A stretch of 64,000 nt of DNA from Chlorocebus sabaeus (taxonomy: Eukaryota; Chordata; Mammalia; Primates; Cercopithecidae): contig NC_132925.1 in assembly GCF_047675955.1 (NCBI RefSeq), positions 19,926,688 through 19,990,687 of the forward strand. The letters run 5' to 3'. Made by a program: the position numbers and the translations under genes. Below the pieces are notes generated by a model that saw only the letters and a list, made by a program, of their open reading frames with translations, did no database searches and was not told the origin of the DNA. Position 1 is the first letter of the stretch, and every line of letters begins with the position of its first letter. Shown here piece after piece: positions 48,366 to 60,529 of this stretch.

Positions 48366-50852
48366 CTTAGAGATCTGGAAATATCCACTTGTGGTTATCC
48401 TGTCTTCTTTTAACAGAAGATTTCGAGCCCTTTAAGCCTTAGCTTCATTACTTCTCCATTAGTCCCCTGTGTTTTGCGTGCCTTGCAGCCAGTCCCCCAT
48501 ACCGGGGTCAGTCACACCAACCTCCCCAGGCTCTAAGTGCTTCAGTCTTTTCCAAAAGATTTGTGTGTTGGCACATGTGTGGGCAATTAGAGCTACATCA
48601 CCTCTGCTGCTTCCCTTTTAACATTGATTCTAAGCTGCATACTAATTTCAAAAATCTCAAAACCATAAAAGAAATTTAAAAGCCATATATCTTAGGCTTA
48701 AAGAAATAAACTCTTCCTCCAGGCTGAGATGTCGTTGTGAAAAAGCTTTGTCCTGGTTCCTCAGCATTCGCCCTATACCGGTCTGGCCCAAGCCTCCTCC
48801 CCTCCAGCCTGGATTACTGTGATAACTAGTCCCCCAACTCTCAGTTGCTTGTACAAAGTGGACATCATGAGACCTGGTTCTAGTCCTGTAACCTTGAGCA
48901 GCTTGCTTAATCTCTCTGAGCCAGCAGACCTTTTGTTCAGCATGAAAGGAGGATAGAAATGACACATAAAGGCAAAATTTCTAGGAGTTCTCAGGCATCC
49001 TCAAAATGGCATTTGGAGTTCATTGAGGCCAAAGTCAGAAGAACTTTGAACTACATTAAATGCCTCTTTGTCATTATTTTACCACTTGGCACCCTGTTTT
49101 GTTTTGTTTCGTTTTTACTGCTGAGGTATCAGTACCTTCACCCACTACTTGTTGTCCGTTTAAAATCTGCTTGCCGCAGAACTTCACCTCTGGCTCACTT
49201 GTTCCCAAATAAGCCCTGGTACTGCTTCTCATTTTTCCCTTTCTCCTCAGTTTAAAAATAAAATTTTAACAGAAAATTTAAAAATTGGTTCCACATTCAG
49301 TATTATAATGATCTCAACCAACCATTGAAGGGTCTGAATGACTTATTACTATATATCTGAATTACTGTATTCTTATTCTTAGTGTAATTATTATTATAGT
49401 ATTATTATCTGAATAGGTTTTTACTGTAACTCAAAGAATGATGGCCTTAATTTTCTCCAGGTGAATTTACTTAAAAAAAAAAAAGAAAAAGAAATTTTAT
49501 AAATCAAATTTAAAGACTCCTAAGCTTCTCTCCCACCCTGCATAATTAGCAACTAATGTGCAGATCTGAATACTTTCTCATCCAGGGTTTGATAGTTTTT
49601 TAAAAGTTATTTTAAGGATTATTTTAATCTGGGGACTTGACTTTTCATTAAATACCACTTTTTAACTGGTTAGTGAATTGTGTGTGTTATTTTTTTTTCT
49701 AGTATGCAAGGTTGCAAGAAAAAAAGTCAGCCTGAATAAAATTTCATCAGAACTCTGGACTTCAGTGTACAGAGGAAAACTAATTTTTAAAGCATCTGAT
49801 TTCTTCTCTCTGTAAAGAGGATTCCATTAAAGAAATAAACTGATTTGTTCCGTTATTTGAAGTATAGAGAAAAACCTAATTAAATGTTAAAATCTTTCCA
49901 CATGTTTACCCCCAAGACTGTCAGGAATACATACTGTCAGCCAAACCCGTTGGTGCCGGTATTGAATGTTCACACCTCAGGTTGGAAAAGTTGCTTCTAG
50001 TTCTCCTTTCAAACCTCAACTTTCTGGACCTCTAGAAGCAGGTGGAAGAGTTCTTGTTTTGTTTGGTGTTTGTTTTGTTGCTTCTGGTTTCAGAGAACCC
50101 AAAAGAATGGAGATTTTGAAAGTGAATTTGAGGTCTGCTGTAAACCTTCAAGGGCTCTTTCCTGTTAGGATTGTGGGGTTGTCTTCTGGGAATGTATTTA
50201 AGATGTGTGGTGGTTTGGGAAAGGGGAGGATGTATCAAAGTAAACATTTCATGAGCTTCTGCTTTGCAGTTTAACTTACTAATAGACAAAACTTCTGACC
50301 ATTTCCTGTGTATCCTAAAGGACCAATTTGCCACCAGCTCCCCAGTCCCATGGCCTCTCTTTTTCCAGCGAATCCTGACCTCCCCTGCCCCAACACCATT
50401 TTTTTTTTTTTTTTAACATTAAAGCCACTCATTCAATGTGCAACGGTGTTTGTGTTTGCCAGCACCTTTCTGCATTAAGTGTGCTGTGACTTTTTGGCTT
50501 AATTTATGGGGTAGCTGGTTTTCATGCTTTATGTTTTGACAAATGCCACCCACTATTATATGCAGAGAACTTAAAGAGCCTTTGGCTCTCCAGAGGATAG
50601 AAGGCCCTGGAGCGGAGGAAGGGAGACTGGCAAAAGGGCTTGGAAGATGCCTACAGACCTACTGGAACTGTTGATTTCCACTTTTTGATTTTCTTTAGCT
50701 TCAGATTCATTAAGGGCATGTTGGCAAATCATACTCATCTGTAAGAACACTCTAATAAGTTCCGTGTTGCTGTCTACTACATGAGAGTCAATTTGACAAG
50801 CAGCTAATTTTTTTAAGGAATTCAGCAGTTGGATTTCCACACAGTAAAAAGA

Positions 50853-50868
50853 TCAGTAGAGGGCAGAG
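50853..50868 (+). promoter_or_regulatory. CTCF-like motif (weaker)
   Basis: tcagtagagggcagag fits the CTCF core pattern CCASYAGRKGGCRS except at the first C. Binding is not shown. It lies 8 bp upstream of a G-run cluster. Confidence 0.4.
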
Positions 50869-50876
50869 ATCTGGCT

Positions 50877-50909
50877 GGGGGTCTGGGGGCAGGGTGGTGG
50901 GGCAGGGGG
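50877..50909 (+). other. Candidate G-quadruplex with five G runs
   Basis: Runs of 5, 5, 3, 4 and 5 G are separated by TCT, CA, TGGT and CA. This satisfies the G3+N1-7 rule with a spare run and is the strongest such motif I see in the window. Confidence 0.75.
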
Positions 50910-51164
50910 ACTGACAAACAGGTATTCCTGTTGCTGCCTATGCAGTGTATATCTACCAACATACGTTAAACACACACACACATACACGTGTGCATAGCAA
51001 AACACTGCGAGGCATTATGTGTGAGATGAGGAACAAGACACAGTTCTTGCTTTAGGGTCAGTCTCATAAGATTGAAAACTACGAGCCCAAATGCCTGAAT
51101 TATAAGACAGAGTATGAAATGTATATATAATTAATATATACACTGGGCAATCTACTTAGTGTAA

Positions 51165-51317
51165 TGTAACAATGCGGGTTCCCAGGCCCCACCCCAGACT
51201 CACTGAATCTGAATCTCTGGGAGTACAATCCAGCAATCCATGTTTTAATAAGCTCCTATGTTTTAACAAGAATATCCAGATAATTCTTTTTCCTGCTATA
51301 GTTTGAGAACCGTTGCT
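51165..51317 (+). mobile_element. MER5A-like hAT fragment
   Basis: 'caggccccaccccagactca', 'ctgaatctgaatctctggga' and 'tatagtttgagaaccgttgc' match the MER5A 3' two thirds. The 5' end is missing. Confidence 0.85.
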
Positions 51318-51334
51318 CTAAATTGCAATTCTCA

Positions 51335-51470
51335 GGCCAGTCTAACCTTCATAATAGGCATTATTGTCCAACTCACAGGTAAGGAAATGGAGAGTCAGAG
51401 GGATTAAGTAACTTTGCCTAAAATCATCCTGCTAACATTATGGCAGTCTAGATCCAATCCCAGTTCTGTT
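51335..51470 (-). repeat. MIR SINE fragment
   Basis: 'ataataggcattattgtcca', 'aggtaaggaaatggagagtc' and 'attaagtaactttgcctaaa' follow the reversed MIR core. It sits between the two MER5A-like copies. Confidence 0.72.
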
Positions 51471-51895
51471 GAACCACATATTGTCTGCATCCTCCATCTA
51501 CCCCTGGCTGCCTCATGCTGGAAACTATTGTCAACCACATATAAGCCATTTTTCTAAGATTTCGCTCTTGGTCTTCCACTTTTCATCTTACTCTTTCTGC
51601 CTAATGAAAAAAGTATTCACTTTAACCATTTTACCACTGCCACAGTGCCCCATAGTTGTCACCATTATAAAGCTGAAGTGCCAATGACACTTGATTTGTT
51701 TTCCTTGCTATGTCATCACCAGTCAGTTGATATCACCAGCCGTATTCTTGTATCTAATTAGTCCAACAGCCTCTCAGTTCATATTCAGATTCAAGGTGAA
51801 GAATAAAACGTTATATTTCAATACGAATTCAATTCCATCAGTAAATGTTTATTGCCAGGTATCATTTACCTAATACTGTGTTCTATGCTGTAAGG
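51471..51895. other. Unique DNA, nothing recognised
   Basis: About 425 bp between a MIR and the second MER5A-like element. Confidence 0.5.
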
Positions 51896-52078
51896 TAGTG
51901 GTGCTCAAAATGTGGCCCCTGGATCAACAGTATCACCTGGGGACTTTTTAGATATGTAAAGTATTGGGCCCCACACTGGGCCTTCTGAATCAGAAACTCT
52001 GGGAATGTGGCCCAGCAATATGTACTTTTAAAACTCTTCCAGATTATTCTAATGCACATTAAAGTTTGAGAGCCACTG
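51896..52078 (+). mobile_element. MER5A-like hAT element, complete
   Basis: It runs from tagtggtgctcaaaatgtgg to 'aaagtttgagagccactg', so both inverted ends are present. The flanking 8-mers ctgtaagg (51888-51895) and ctataatg (52079-52086) agree at 6 of 8 positions, a decayed hAT target duplication. Confidence 0.9.
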
Positions 52079-52086
52079 CTATAATG

Positions 52087-53824
52087 GCTAAGAGAAGTTA
52101 GAGACATGGTCTTTACTCTTCAAGAGATTACCATCTATTTTCCCTTGCCCACCTGTCAGTGTCTGAATTCAAACTGGAATTTCTGATAGCTAAGAGCTGA
52201 CAGCGGTATAATGATTTTGTTTTACCATGTCTGCTAGATTCAGAAATGCCTCCTGCAGCTCCTTGTGGGATCTTTTCTTGTTATTATTTTAATGAGAGTC
52301 AATCACTCATTTATAAAACCTCTTACAGAAATTAAAGTGTGTTTCAGATGACAATTACACTTTTTTATTTCTCCAGGGGTCTCTTTGCAAATAATTCTTA
52401 TGGAACTGAATTGTTTTGTTTGTGTAGGCAGTCATTTGCCATGTGGTGATCTTGAAAACAGACTAAATAAATGGTTTGGATGGTGATGTCATGGATAGTG
52501 GTGATTAAAGTAAGGATAATGTGGAAGGCTGTACTTCTTAAACCACCCAGGGACCAGACCAACTCCTGAAATCCTGGGTCATAGTTTAAAGATTTTTACA
52601 TGACCATACCATATTTATAGCCAGTCATTACTTGTTTTCTCAAGGATATTCTGTCTCAAAAGAATATTTGTCTTCTTCAGAAGACACATAAAAATGTGTG
52701 TCCCATACACATATTGAGTGAGATTCCTCAGTCAAGTGTGCTTTGTATACAGAAGGGCAAACATGGACTGTGATTAGGTTAACTGTCACAGGGCCACTGA
52801 GATGCATATTCCCAGGGCACCAGTCACCTAGAATACAGGAGCTTTGCAACTCTGAAGCCCTGGCTATGTTTCTGATCTTGTTTGTTGGTTGGTTAGTTGG
52901 TTGGTTGGTTGGTTGGTTTTAAATAGGGAAATTTTAGCTTCACAGTTGAACTAAACTAAGATATCCCTATTCAAACTGAATTATCATGACCCTTTCTCTC
53001 TTCTTGCCTTTCTTGGCATTTATACAAGTTATTCTGGCCTCCCTGTGGTGCAGGTGAAAGTCTAGAAACTCATACCTTGGAAAGCAGGTAACTAAGCACC
53101 CTGGTGAAGGTTGTATATATAAGAAAGGTGGAGGCTTTTGGCATGTCTGTTGAATCACTGGCTCTGATTCTCCCCATTCCTCCATTAGTATACATGATTG
53201 AGGATAGTGAGTGATTTTCAGGTAAATTCACATCATCTAAAATGCTGTCAAATCATCTGAATTTTGTAGATTTGATTCAGATACAAGTTTATTTAATGTA
53301 AATATAAGCCCTTAGGGGGAAGGAAGAACAACTAGAATTCACAAGATTATCTAGATGATTCAATTTTCAGTAGTATACTGGTTTGATAATAAACTGATTA
53401 ATGATTAACTAGTTTAAAAACTGTACTGCACACTGATGCTAAATATATACCACACGACTTTGAAATAGTCTCTGTGGTCTCTATCCAAGCCTTGAGTGAA
53501 GTGGGCTGACATTTCAAAGAGGCTTTAATGGCCACCCAGGAGGACTCTGGGTATAGTGCAATAGAGAAGCACAGTAGAGAAGCACAGTATTAGTAAACAG
53601 ATGCAATCAAAACTGTCCCTACCCTACCACCCGGGCAAGTCATTCATGTCCTTGTGTCAGTCTGTGTCCCAAAGACCCAAGGCACCTCCAAGAACCTTTT
53701 TAAGTGCCTCCACAGCATAAGCTTTAAAGTCAAGCCAACCTGAATCCACCATTAATGATGGGAATTTAGGAATAACTACTTCATAAAATTGTGAAAGATT
53801 ACATGGAGCATATGTGAAACTCCA
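52087..53824. other. Unique DNA with a (GGTT)n repeat
   Basis: About 1.7 kb. A GGTT-type tetranucleotide repeat lies at 52884-52919. No gene or other repeat is supported. Confidence 0.5.
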
Positions 53825-54000
53825 AGGCAATCAGAGAAATGCACATTTAATCAAAGAAATACCTTTTTTTTTTTTGCGTGTCAAACTGGCAAATTTTTTA
53901 ATGGTGATACCTGGTATTGACAAAGATACAGTGAATGAGGAGGTGTACTTGCACACTGCTAGTAGATGTGTAAATGGCCTTTAAGGCAGTTTTGCCATGT
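53825..54000 (+). repeat. Possible L1M/HAL1 fragment
   Basis: 'gcaatcagagaaatgcacat', then 'cacactgctagtagatgtgt' and 'aaggcagttttgccatgtta', follow the gene order of the L1M 3' region. Diverged and gapped. Confidence 0.5.
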
Positions 54001-54057
54001 TATTATAAACCTGGATGGAGGCATAGTGAGATAAACATGAATGATGAGAGAAAGAGC

Positions 54058-54088
<31 letters not shown>
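54058..54088 (+). repeat. (TG)n microsatellite
   Basis: A run of about 15 uninterrupted GT/TG dinucleotides, followed by 'cagagagacagata'. Confidence 0.95.
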
Positions 54089-54090
<2 letters not shown>

Positions 54091-54328
54091 AGAGAGACAG
54101 ATATAGTATCTTTTGACTCAGTAAACACATTTAACTACAAAGCATCATCTGAACTAACACACAAGTCTATCTAGATTCTTTAACAGTTTAAATATTCATA
54201 TATCTTGATATAGGAATATTAATGTTGGATTAGTGGGTGCTGCCAAATAACCCACTGCAAGTTTCATATAATACATAGTATATGTAGCAGTTTACTTTTC
54301 TAAAACATGAAAAATTCTGAAACAATCG

Positions 54329-54554
54329 TTTTTTGTTTTTTGTTTTTTTGAGACTGAGTCTTGCTCCGTTGCCCAGGCTGGAATGCAGTTGCACCATCTC
54401 GGCTCACTGCAACCTCCATCTCCCAGGTTCAAGCGATTCTCCTGCCTCAGCCTCCCAAGTAGCTGGGATTACAGGCACCCACCACCATGCCTGGCTAATT
54501 TTTGTATTTTTAGTAGAGACGGGGTTCCACCATGTTGACCAGGCTGATCTTGAA
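54329..54554 (-). mobile_element. AluS-like SINE, 5'-truncated
   Basis: Antisense Alu with a G-interrupted T tail from 54329 and 'gagactgagtcttgctccgt'. It stops at 'caggctgatcttgaa', so about 55-60 bases of the element's 5' end are absent. Confidence 0.93.
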
Positions 54555-56358
54555 GATGTTTCTTCTCTTTGTGATTTCAGAGGTTATTTTGTGAATTCAC
54601 AGGTACCACTCCCAAGAAAGTTCAGCTTGCTCTCACCCTCGCCCAGCAGGTGGCACTGTGAAATAGAGGGACGTGACAGTGCAGGGAGCTGCCGTTCTGC
54701 TCCACAAACCCAGATCGTTAGCAAGTACCCACATGATTTGGGCACTTCATAATAGATCAGTTGACATACTTGAAAGCCTCATACAAGTCTAGTGCCTCAA
54801 ACACTAGTGCCTCTTTTAGTTTCGTGTATTCTGTAAGCTCCTGCTTCCTTGAAGGCTCAGCAGCGTCAAGTGCTCACATAGTGAGCATTAGCACAGTGCT
54901 CTTCCAGCATCAGCAGGACCACCTAGGTCCTTCAAAAAGGTGCAATTCTGTTTCTGCACATGGATGTTAGCTGCATTCTTTCTATCATTTGTAGGGAAAG
55001 CCACACTCTCCTCATCCTGGTGTAGGCATTATTACCCCTCCTGCTTGGGAAAAGATCTATTAACTTCTTGAATAAATTACCTAATTTGTGCAGCAGCGTT
55101 AACTGAGCCAGCCATTAGCTGCCCACATAATGCTCAGCTGCTGTGTTCTAAGCAGGCAAGTGGTTAAGAGAAAGGAAATCGCTGGTTGTGTGTTCCAGGC
55201 CTTTCTTTTTGGAAAGACACTTTTTCTTCTTCTCTGATAGTGGTGTTTTGGATTTCTGATACAGCAGCCAGTGGAATCAATGTCACAGTCTAAAAACTAG
55301 TGGTTCCTTCAGGCTTTAGTCTCCTGGGACACCAGACAGTTTATACTCATAAGAACTTTCACTGCTTCTCACAGACATTAATAGTTTCCTGGCACTGCCT
55401 ATCAGGAAATGTCGTCATGGTCTGGAGGAACCAATAAAAATACAAGTAACCTGTTTTGACAGATCTCTTTTCTGCCAGAAATTTCAGAATTTGTGGTAAG
55501 AGGAGGTGGCAGAGTGGAGGACCAGTCCATTTGTGAGGGCATAAGCAGAAATATTTGCCTTACGAGAGGGAGCTGATATCTACCGCTGGATATGAGAAAC
55601 AGAGGACTCACACTATCCAGTTCATTTTGTTGGAAACTTTAAAAAAAAAATCTGGTTTCATAGGGTAACTCAAATCTATAGTACATTAAGATATTTTTCT
55701 TTTTTTCCTTCTTATTTCAAACATAATTCTGAACTTGTTAGATCCTCAAATAAAAAACTCATGCATTAAAAATTAACAGTATTTGATTAAGGATGTACAC
55801 GTGGCACTGTCATAAGGTATGCAGAAAGAAGCCGTGGATTTCGACAGTGATACCAAACAGCTAACACGAAGTTCTCTATGCTCACTCCTGTTACAGCCAG
55901 AGCATGATTCTGAATTTCTTTAATGTGAGAAACACTGAGTATCATCCTTTGTTAACTGAAGTTAGATTTTGCGGGGAGGTCAGTTGTTTCTCCCTTGGAA
56001 GTTTGCGGGGAAAATTGATCACCATAATACTTGAAAAAGAGTGTGATTAGAGTAAAACTAATAGAGATATCTGAAATGATTGTTTGATCTCTTCTAACCA
56101 GTGAAATTTTAAAGAAAATTTTATACTAGTGCCAATTTTGAGTATTCTGCTTTTACTTAGGACCTGAGTATTAAATAATGTTGATTTATTCTCCCCATCA
56201 GTTTAGTTTTCAACTCAAGTACATTTTAAGGTATAAAACTTACAGATAAACCTTGTGCCAATTTAAGTGGATGTATGGGGTTGTAATAAGATACTGCCCA
56301 TCCCCATCAAAAGTTGTCTGTGAATAAAGACTTCATATCATTGTGAGTTTTGGGTTTC
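54555..56358. other. Unique DNA with a CTCF-like motif
   Basis: About 1.8 kb with no gene recognised. Immediately after the Alu is a polypyrimidine-cag stretch (to 54581) resembling a 3' splice site. Confidence 0.5.
54643..54657 (+). promoter_or_regulatory. CTCF core-consensus match
   Basis: ccagcaggtggcact matches the CTCF core pattern CCASYAGRKGGCR at every position. It sits in locally GC-richer unique DNA, about 90 bp from a truncated Alu. Occupancy is inferred, not shown. Confidence 0.6.
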
Positions 56359-56657
56359 TTTTTTTTTTCTTTTTTTGAGACGAAGTTTCGCTCCTTTGGC
56401 CCAGGCTGGAGTGCAATGGTGCGATCTCGGCTCACTGCAACCTCCGCCTCCCAGGTTCAAGCGATTCTCCTGCCTCAGCCTCCCAAGTAGCTGGGATTAC
56501 AGGCGCCCGCCACCACGCCTGGCTAATTTTATATTTTTAGTAGAGACCGGGTCTCACCATGCTGGCCAGATAGTCATGAACTCCTGACTTCGGGTGATCT
56601 GCTCACCTTGGTCTCCCAAAATGCTGGGATTATAGGCATGAGCCACCACCCCTGGCC
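56359..56657 (-). mobile_element. AluS-like SINE
   Basis: Antisense Alu: T tail with one C, gagacgaagtttcgctcctt, then 'gccaccacccctggcc'. The flanks are pyrimidine-rich and show only an imperfect direct repeat ('gggtttcttt' and 'ggttttcttt'). Confidence 0.95.
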
Positions 56658-56990
56658 TGTGGTTTTCTTTGTGTATGATTTTCCTTATTAAATTCTTACT
56701 ATGTGATGCCCTTTTTTTGTTTTGCTTTTAAGCTGTTCAGTTATACAGAAAAAATTAAGCCAAGTTCTTTTTCTGTTTTTGTTTTTTTTTTTATTTAAGT
56801 TCTAAGGTACATGTGCACAACGTGCAGATTTGTTACATATGTATACATGTGCCATGTTGGTGTGCTGCACTCATTAACTCGTCACTTACATTAAGTCTAT
56901 CTCCTAATGCTATCCCTCTCCACTCCCCTGACCCCACAACAGGCCCCAATGTGTGATGTTCCCCTTCCTGTGTCCAAGTGTTCTCATTGT

Positions 56991-59900
56991 TCAATTCCCA
57001 CCTGTGAGTGGGAACATGCGGTGTTTGGTTTTTTTGTCCTTCCAATAGTTTGCTGAGAATGATGGTTTCCAGCTTCATCCATGTCTCTACAAAGGACATG
57101 AACCCATCCTTTTTATGGCTGCATAGTATTCCATGGTGTATATGTGCCACATTTTCTTAATCCAGTCTGTCATTGATGGACATTTGGGTTGGTTCCAAGT
57201 CTTCGCTATTGTGAATAGTGCCGCAATAAACATACGTGTGCATGTGTCTTTATAGCAGCATGATTTATAATCCTTTGGGTATATCCCCAGTAATGGGATG
57301 GCTGGGTCAAATGGTATTTCTAGTTCTAGATCCTTGAGGAGTCGCCACACTGTCTTCCACAATGGTTGAACTAGTTTACAGTCCCACCAACAGTGTAAAA
57401 GTGTTCCTGTTTCTCCACATCCTCTCCAGCACCTGTTGTTTCCTGACTTTTTAATGTTTGCCATTCTAACTGGTGTGAGATGGTATCTCATTGTGGTTTT
57501 GATTTGCATTTTTTCTGATGGCCAGTGATGATGAGCATTTTTTTGTGTGTCTGTTGGCTGCATAAATGTCTTCTTTTGAGAAGTGTCTGTTCATATCCTT
57601 TACCCACTTTTTGATGGGGTTGTTTGTTCTTTTCTTGTAAATTTCTTTGAGTTCTTTGTAGATTTTGGATATTAGCCCTTTGTCAAATGAGTAGATTGCA
57701 AAAATTTTCTCCCATTCTGTAGGTTGCCTATTCACTCTGATGGTAGTTTCTTTTGCTGTGCAGAAGCTCTTTAGTTTAATGAGATCCCATTTGTCAATTT
57801 TGGCTTTTGTTGCCATTGCTTTTGGTGTTTTAGACATGAAACCCTTGCCCATGCCTATGTCCTGAATGGTATTGCCTAGGTTTTCTTCTAGGCTTTTTAT
57901 GGTTTTAGGTCTAACATTTAAGTCTTTAATCCATCTTGAATTAATTTTTGTATAAGGTGTAAGGAAGGGATCCAGTTGCAGCTTTCTACTTATGGCTAGC
58001 CAGGTTTCCCAGCACCATTTACTAAATAGGGAATCCTTTCCCCATTTCTTATTTTTGTCAGGTTTGTCAAAGATCAGACGGTTGTAGATGTGTAGTATTA
58101 TTTCTGAGGACTCTATTCTGTTCCATTGGTCTATATCTCTGTTTTGGTACCAGTACCATGTTGTTTTGGTTACTGTAGCCTTGTAGTATAGTTTGAAGTC
58201 AGGTAGTGTGATGCCTCCAGCTTTTTTCTTTTGGCTTAGGATTGTCTTGGCAACGTGGGCTCTTTTTTGGTTCCATGTGAACTTTAAAATAGTTTTTTCC
58301 AATTTTGTGAAGAAAGTCATTGGTACCTTGATGGGGATGGCATTGAATCTATAAATTACCTTGGGCAGTATGGCCATTTTCACGATATTGATTCTTCCTA
58401 TCCATGAGCGTGGAATGTTCTTCCATTTGTTTGTGTCCTCTTTTATTTCGTTGAGCATGGTTTGTAGTTCTCCTTGAAGAGGTCCTTCACATCCCTTGTA
58501 AGTTGTATTCCTAGGTATTTTATTCTTTTTGAAGCAATTGTGAATGGGAGTTCACTCATGATTTGGCTCTCTGTTTGTTATTGGTGTATAACAATGCTTG
58601 TGATTTTTGCACATTGATTTTGTATCCTGAGACTTTGCTGAAGTTGCTTATCAGCTTAAGGAGATTTGGGGCCGAGACGATGGAGTTTTATAAATATATA
58701 GACATGTCATCTGCAAACAGGGACAATTTGACTTTCTCTTTTCCTAATTGAATACCCTTTATTTCTTTTTCCTGCCTGATTGCCCTGGCCGGAACTTCCA
58801 ACACTGTGTTGAATAGGAGTGGTGAGAGAGGGCATCCCTGTCTTGTGCCAGTTTTCAAAGGGAATTTTTCCAGTTTTTGCCCATTCAGTATGATATTGGC
58901 TGTGGGTTTGTCATAAATAGCTCTTATTATTTTGAGGTACGTTCCATCAATACCGAATTTATTGAGCGTTTTTAGCATGAAGGGCTGTTGAATTTTGTCA
59001 AAAGCCTTTTCTGCATCTATTGAGATAATGATGTGGTTCTTGTCTTTGGTTCTGTTTATATGCTGGATTATGTTTATTGATTTGCGAATGTTGAACCAGC
59101 CTTGCATCCCAGGGATGAAGCCCACGTGATCATGGTGGATAAGCTTTTTGATGTGCTGCTGAATCCGGTTTGCCAGTATTTTATTGAGGATTTTTGCATC
59201 GATGTTCATCAGGGATATTGGTCTAAAATTCTCTTTTTTTGTTGTGTCTCTGCCAGGCTTTGGTATCAGGATGATGCTGGCCTCATAAAATGAGTTAGGG
59301 AGGATTCCCTCTTTTTCTATCGATTGGAATACTTTCAGAAGGAATGGTACCAGCTCCTCCTTGTACCTCTGGTAGAATTCGGCTGTGAATCCATCTGGTC
59401 CTGGACTTTTTTTGGTTGGTAGGCTATTAATTATTTCCTCAATTTCAGAATCTGTTATTGGTCTATTCAGGGATTCAACTTCTTCCTGGTTTAGTCTTGG
59501 GAACCCTCCCACGTAGCTGGGATTACAGGCGCCCGCCTGTGTATATGTCCAGGAATTTATCCATTTCTTCTAGATTTTCTAGTTTATTGCATAGAGGTGT
59601 TTATAGTATTCTCTGATGGTAGTTTGTATTCCCGTGGGATCGGTGGTGATATCCCCCTTATCATTTTTTATAGCATCTATTTGATTCTTCTCTCTTTTCT
59701 TCTTTATTAGTCTTGTTAGTGGTCTATCAATTTTGTTGATCTTTTCAAAAAACCAGCTCCTGGATTCATTGATTTTTTGATGGGTTTTTTGTGTCTCTGT
59801 CTCCTTCAGTTCTGCTCTGATCTTAGTTATTTCTTGCCTTCTGCTAGCTTTTGAATGTGTTTGCTCTTGGTTCTCTAGTTCTTTTAATTGTGATGTTAGG

Positions 59901-60529
59901 GTGTCAGTTTTAGATCTTTCCTGCTTTCTTTTGTGGGCATTTAGTGCTATAAAGTTCCCTCTACACACTGCTTTAAATGTGTCCCAGAGATTCTGGTATG
60001 TTGTGTCTTTGTTCTCATTGGTTTCAAAGAACATCTTTATTTCTGCCTTTATTTCATTATGTACCCAGTAGTCATTCAGGAGCAGATTGTTCAGTTTCCA
60101 TGTAGTTGAGTGGTTTTGAGTGAGTTTCTTAGTCCTGAGTTCTAGTTTGATTGCACTATGGTCTGAGAGACAGTTTGTTATAATTTCCGTTATTTTACAT
60201 TTGCTGGGGAATGCTTTACTTCCAACTATGTGGTCAATTTTGGAATAAGAGTGATGTGGTGCTGAGGCGAATGTATATTCTGTTGATTTGGAGTGGAGGG
60301 TTCTGTAGATGTCTATTAGGTCCGCTTGGTGCAGAACTGAATTCAATTCCTGGATATCCTTGTTAACTGTCTGTCTCATTGATCTGTCTAATGTTGACAG
60401 TGGGGTGTTGAAGTCTCCCATTATTATTGTGTGGGAGTCTAAGTCTCTTTGTAAGTCTCTGAGGACTCCCTTTATGAATCTGGGTGCTCCTGTATTGGGT
60501 GCATATATATTTAAGATAGCTCTTCTTGT
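56991..60529 (-). pseudogene. L1 ORF2 remnant (endonuclease C-part, reverse transcriptase, C-terminal domain)
   Basis: ORF2 of L1 encodes an AP-type endonuclease plus reverse transcriptase for target-primed retrotransposition. Here the endonuclease N-terminal part is missing or inverted. The GDFN motif (about 60407-60418) and the SDH motif (about 60140) of its C-terminal half remain, and the reverse-transcriptase FADD motif is visible at about 58703-58714. The frame is broken several times. A one-base loss near 59590 leads to a stop at 59579. A 33-bp Alu scrap sits at 59505-59537. A stop lies just after FADD at about 58685. Further shifts occur near 57500 and 57040. The largest open pieces are 59579-60574, 58688-59512, 57466-58458 and 57087-57563. 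No functional protein is expected. The 3'UTR lies at 56775-56990. Confidence 0.93.
59505..59537 (-). repeat. 33-bp Alu scrap inside L1 ORF2
   Basis: The block from cctcccacgtagctgggatt to 'acaggcgcccgcc' is an Alu right/left-arm segment in antisense orientation. It replaces a few bases of L1 between 'gtcttggga' and 'tgtgtatatgtcc'. It has no tail and no target duplication. Confidence 0.88.

Larger units (their letters stand above)
48366..51164. other. Unique DNA with candidate regulatory motifs
   Basis: About 2.8 kb. A possible L2 trace ('gcctggattactgtgataac', about 48808) adjoins MIR-like text ('accttgagcagcttgcttaa', about 48892). A T16 run lies at about 50399. The CTCF-like motif and G-run cluster near 50.85-50.91 kb are listed separately. 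No gene recognised. Confidence 0.5.

Noticed and set aside
54333..54752. 139-codon frame running through an antisense Alu
   Set aside because: The first half is Alu-derived and the rest is unique DNA without a protein family. Antisense Alu often yields such open frames.
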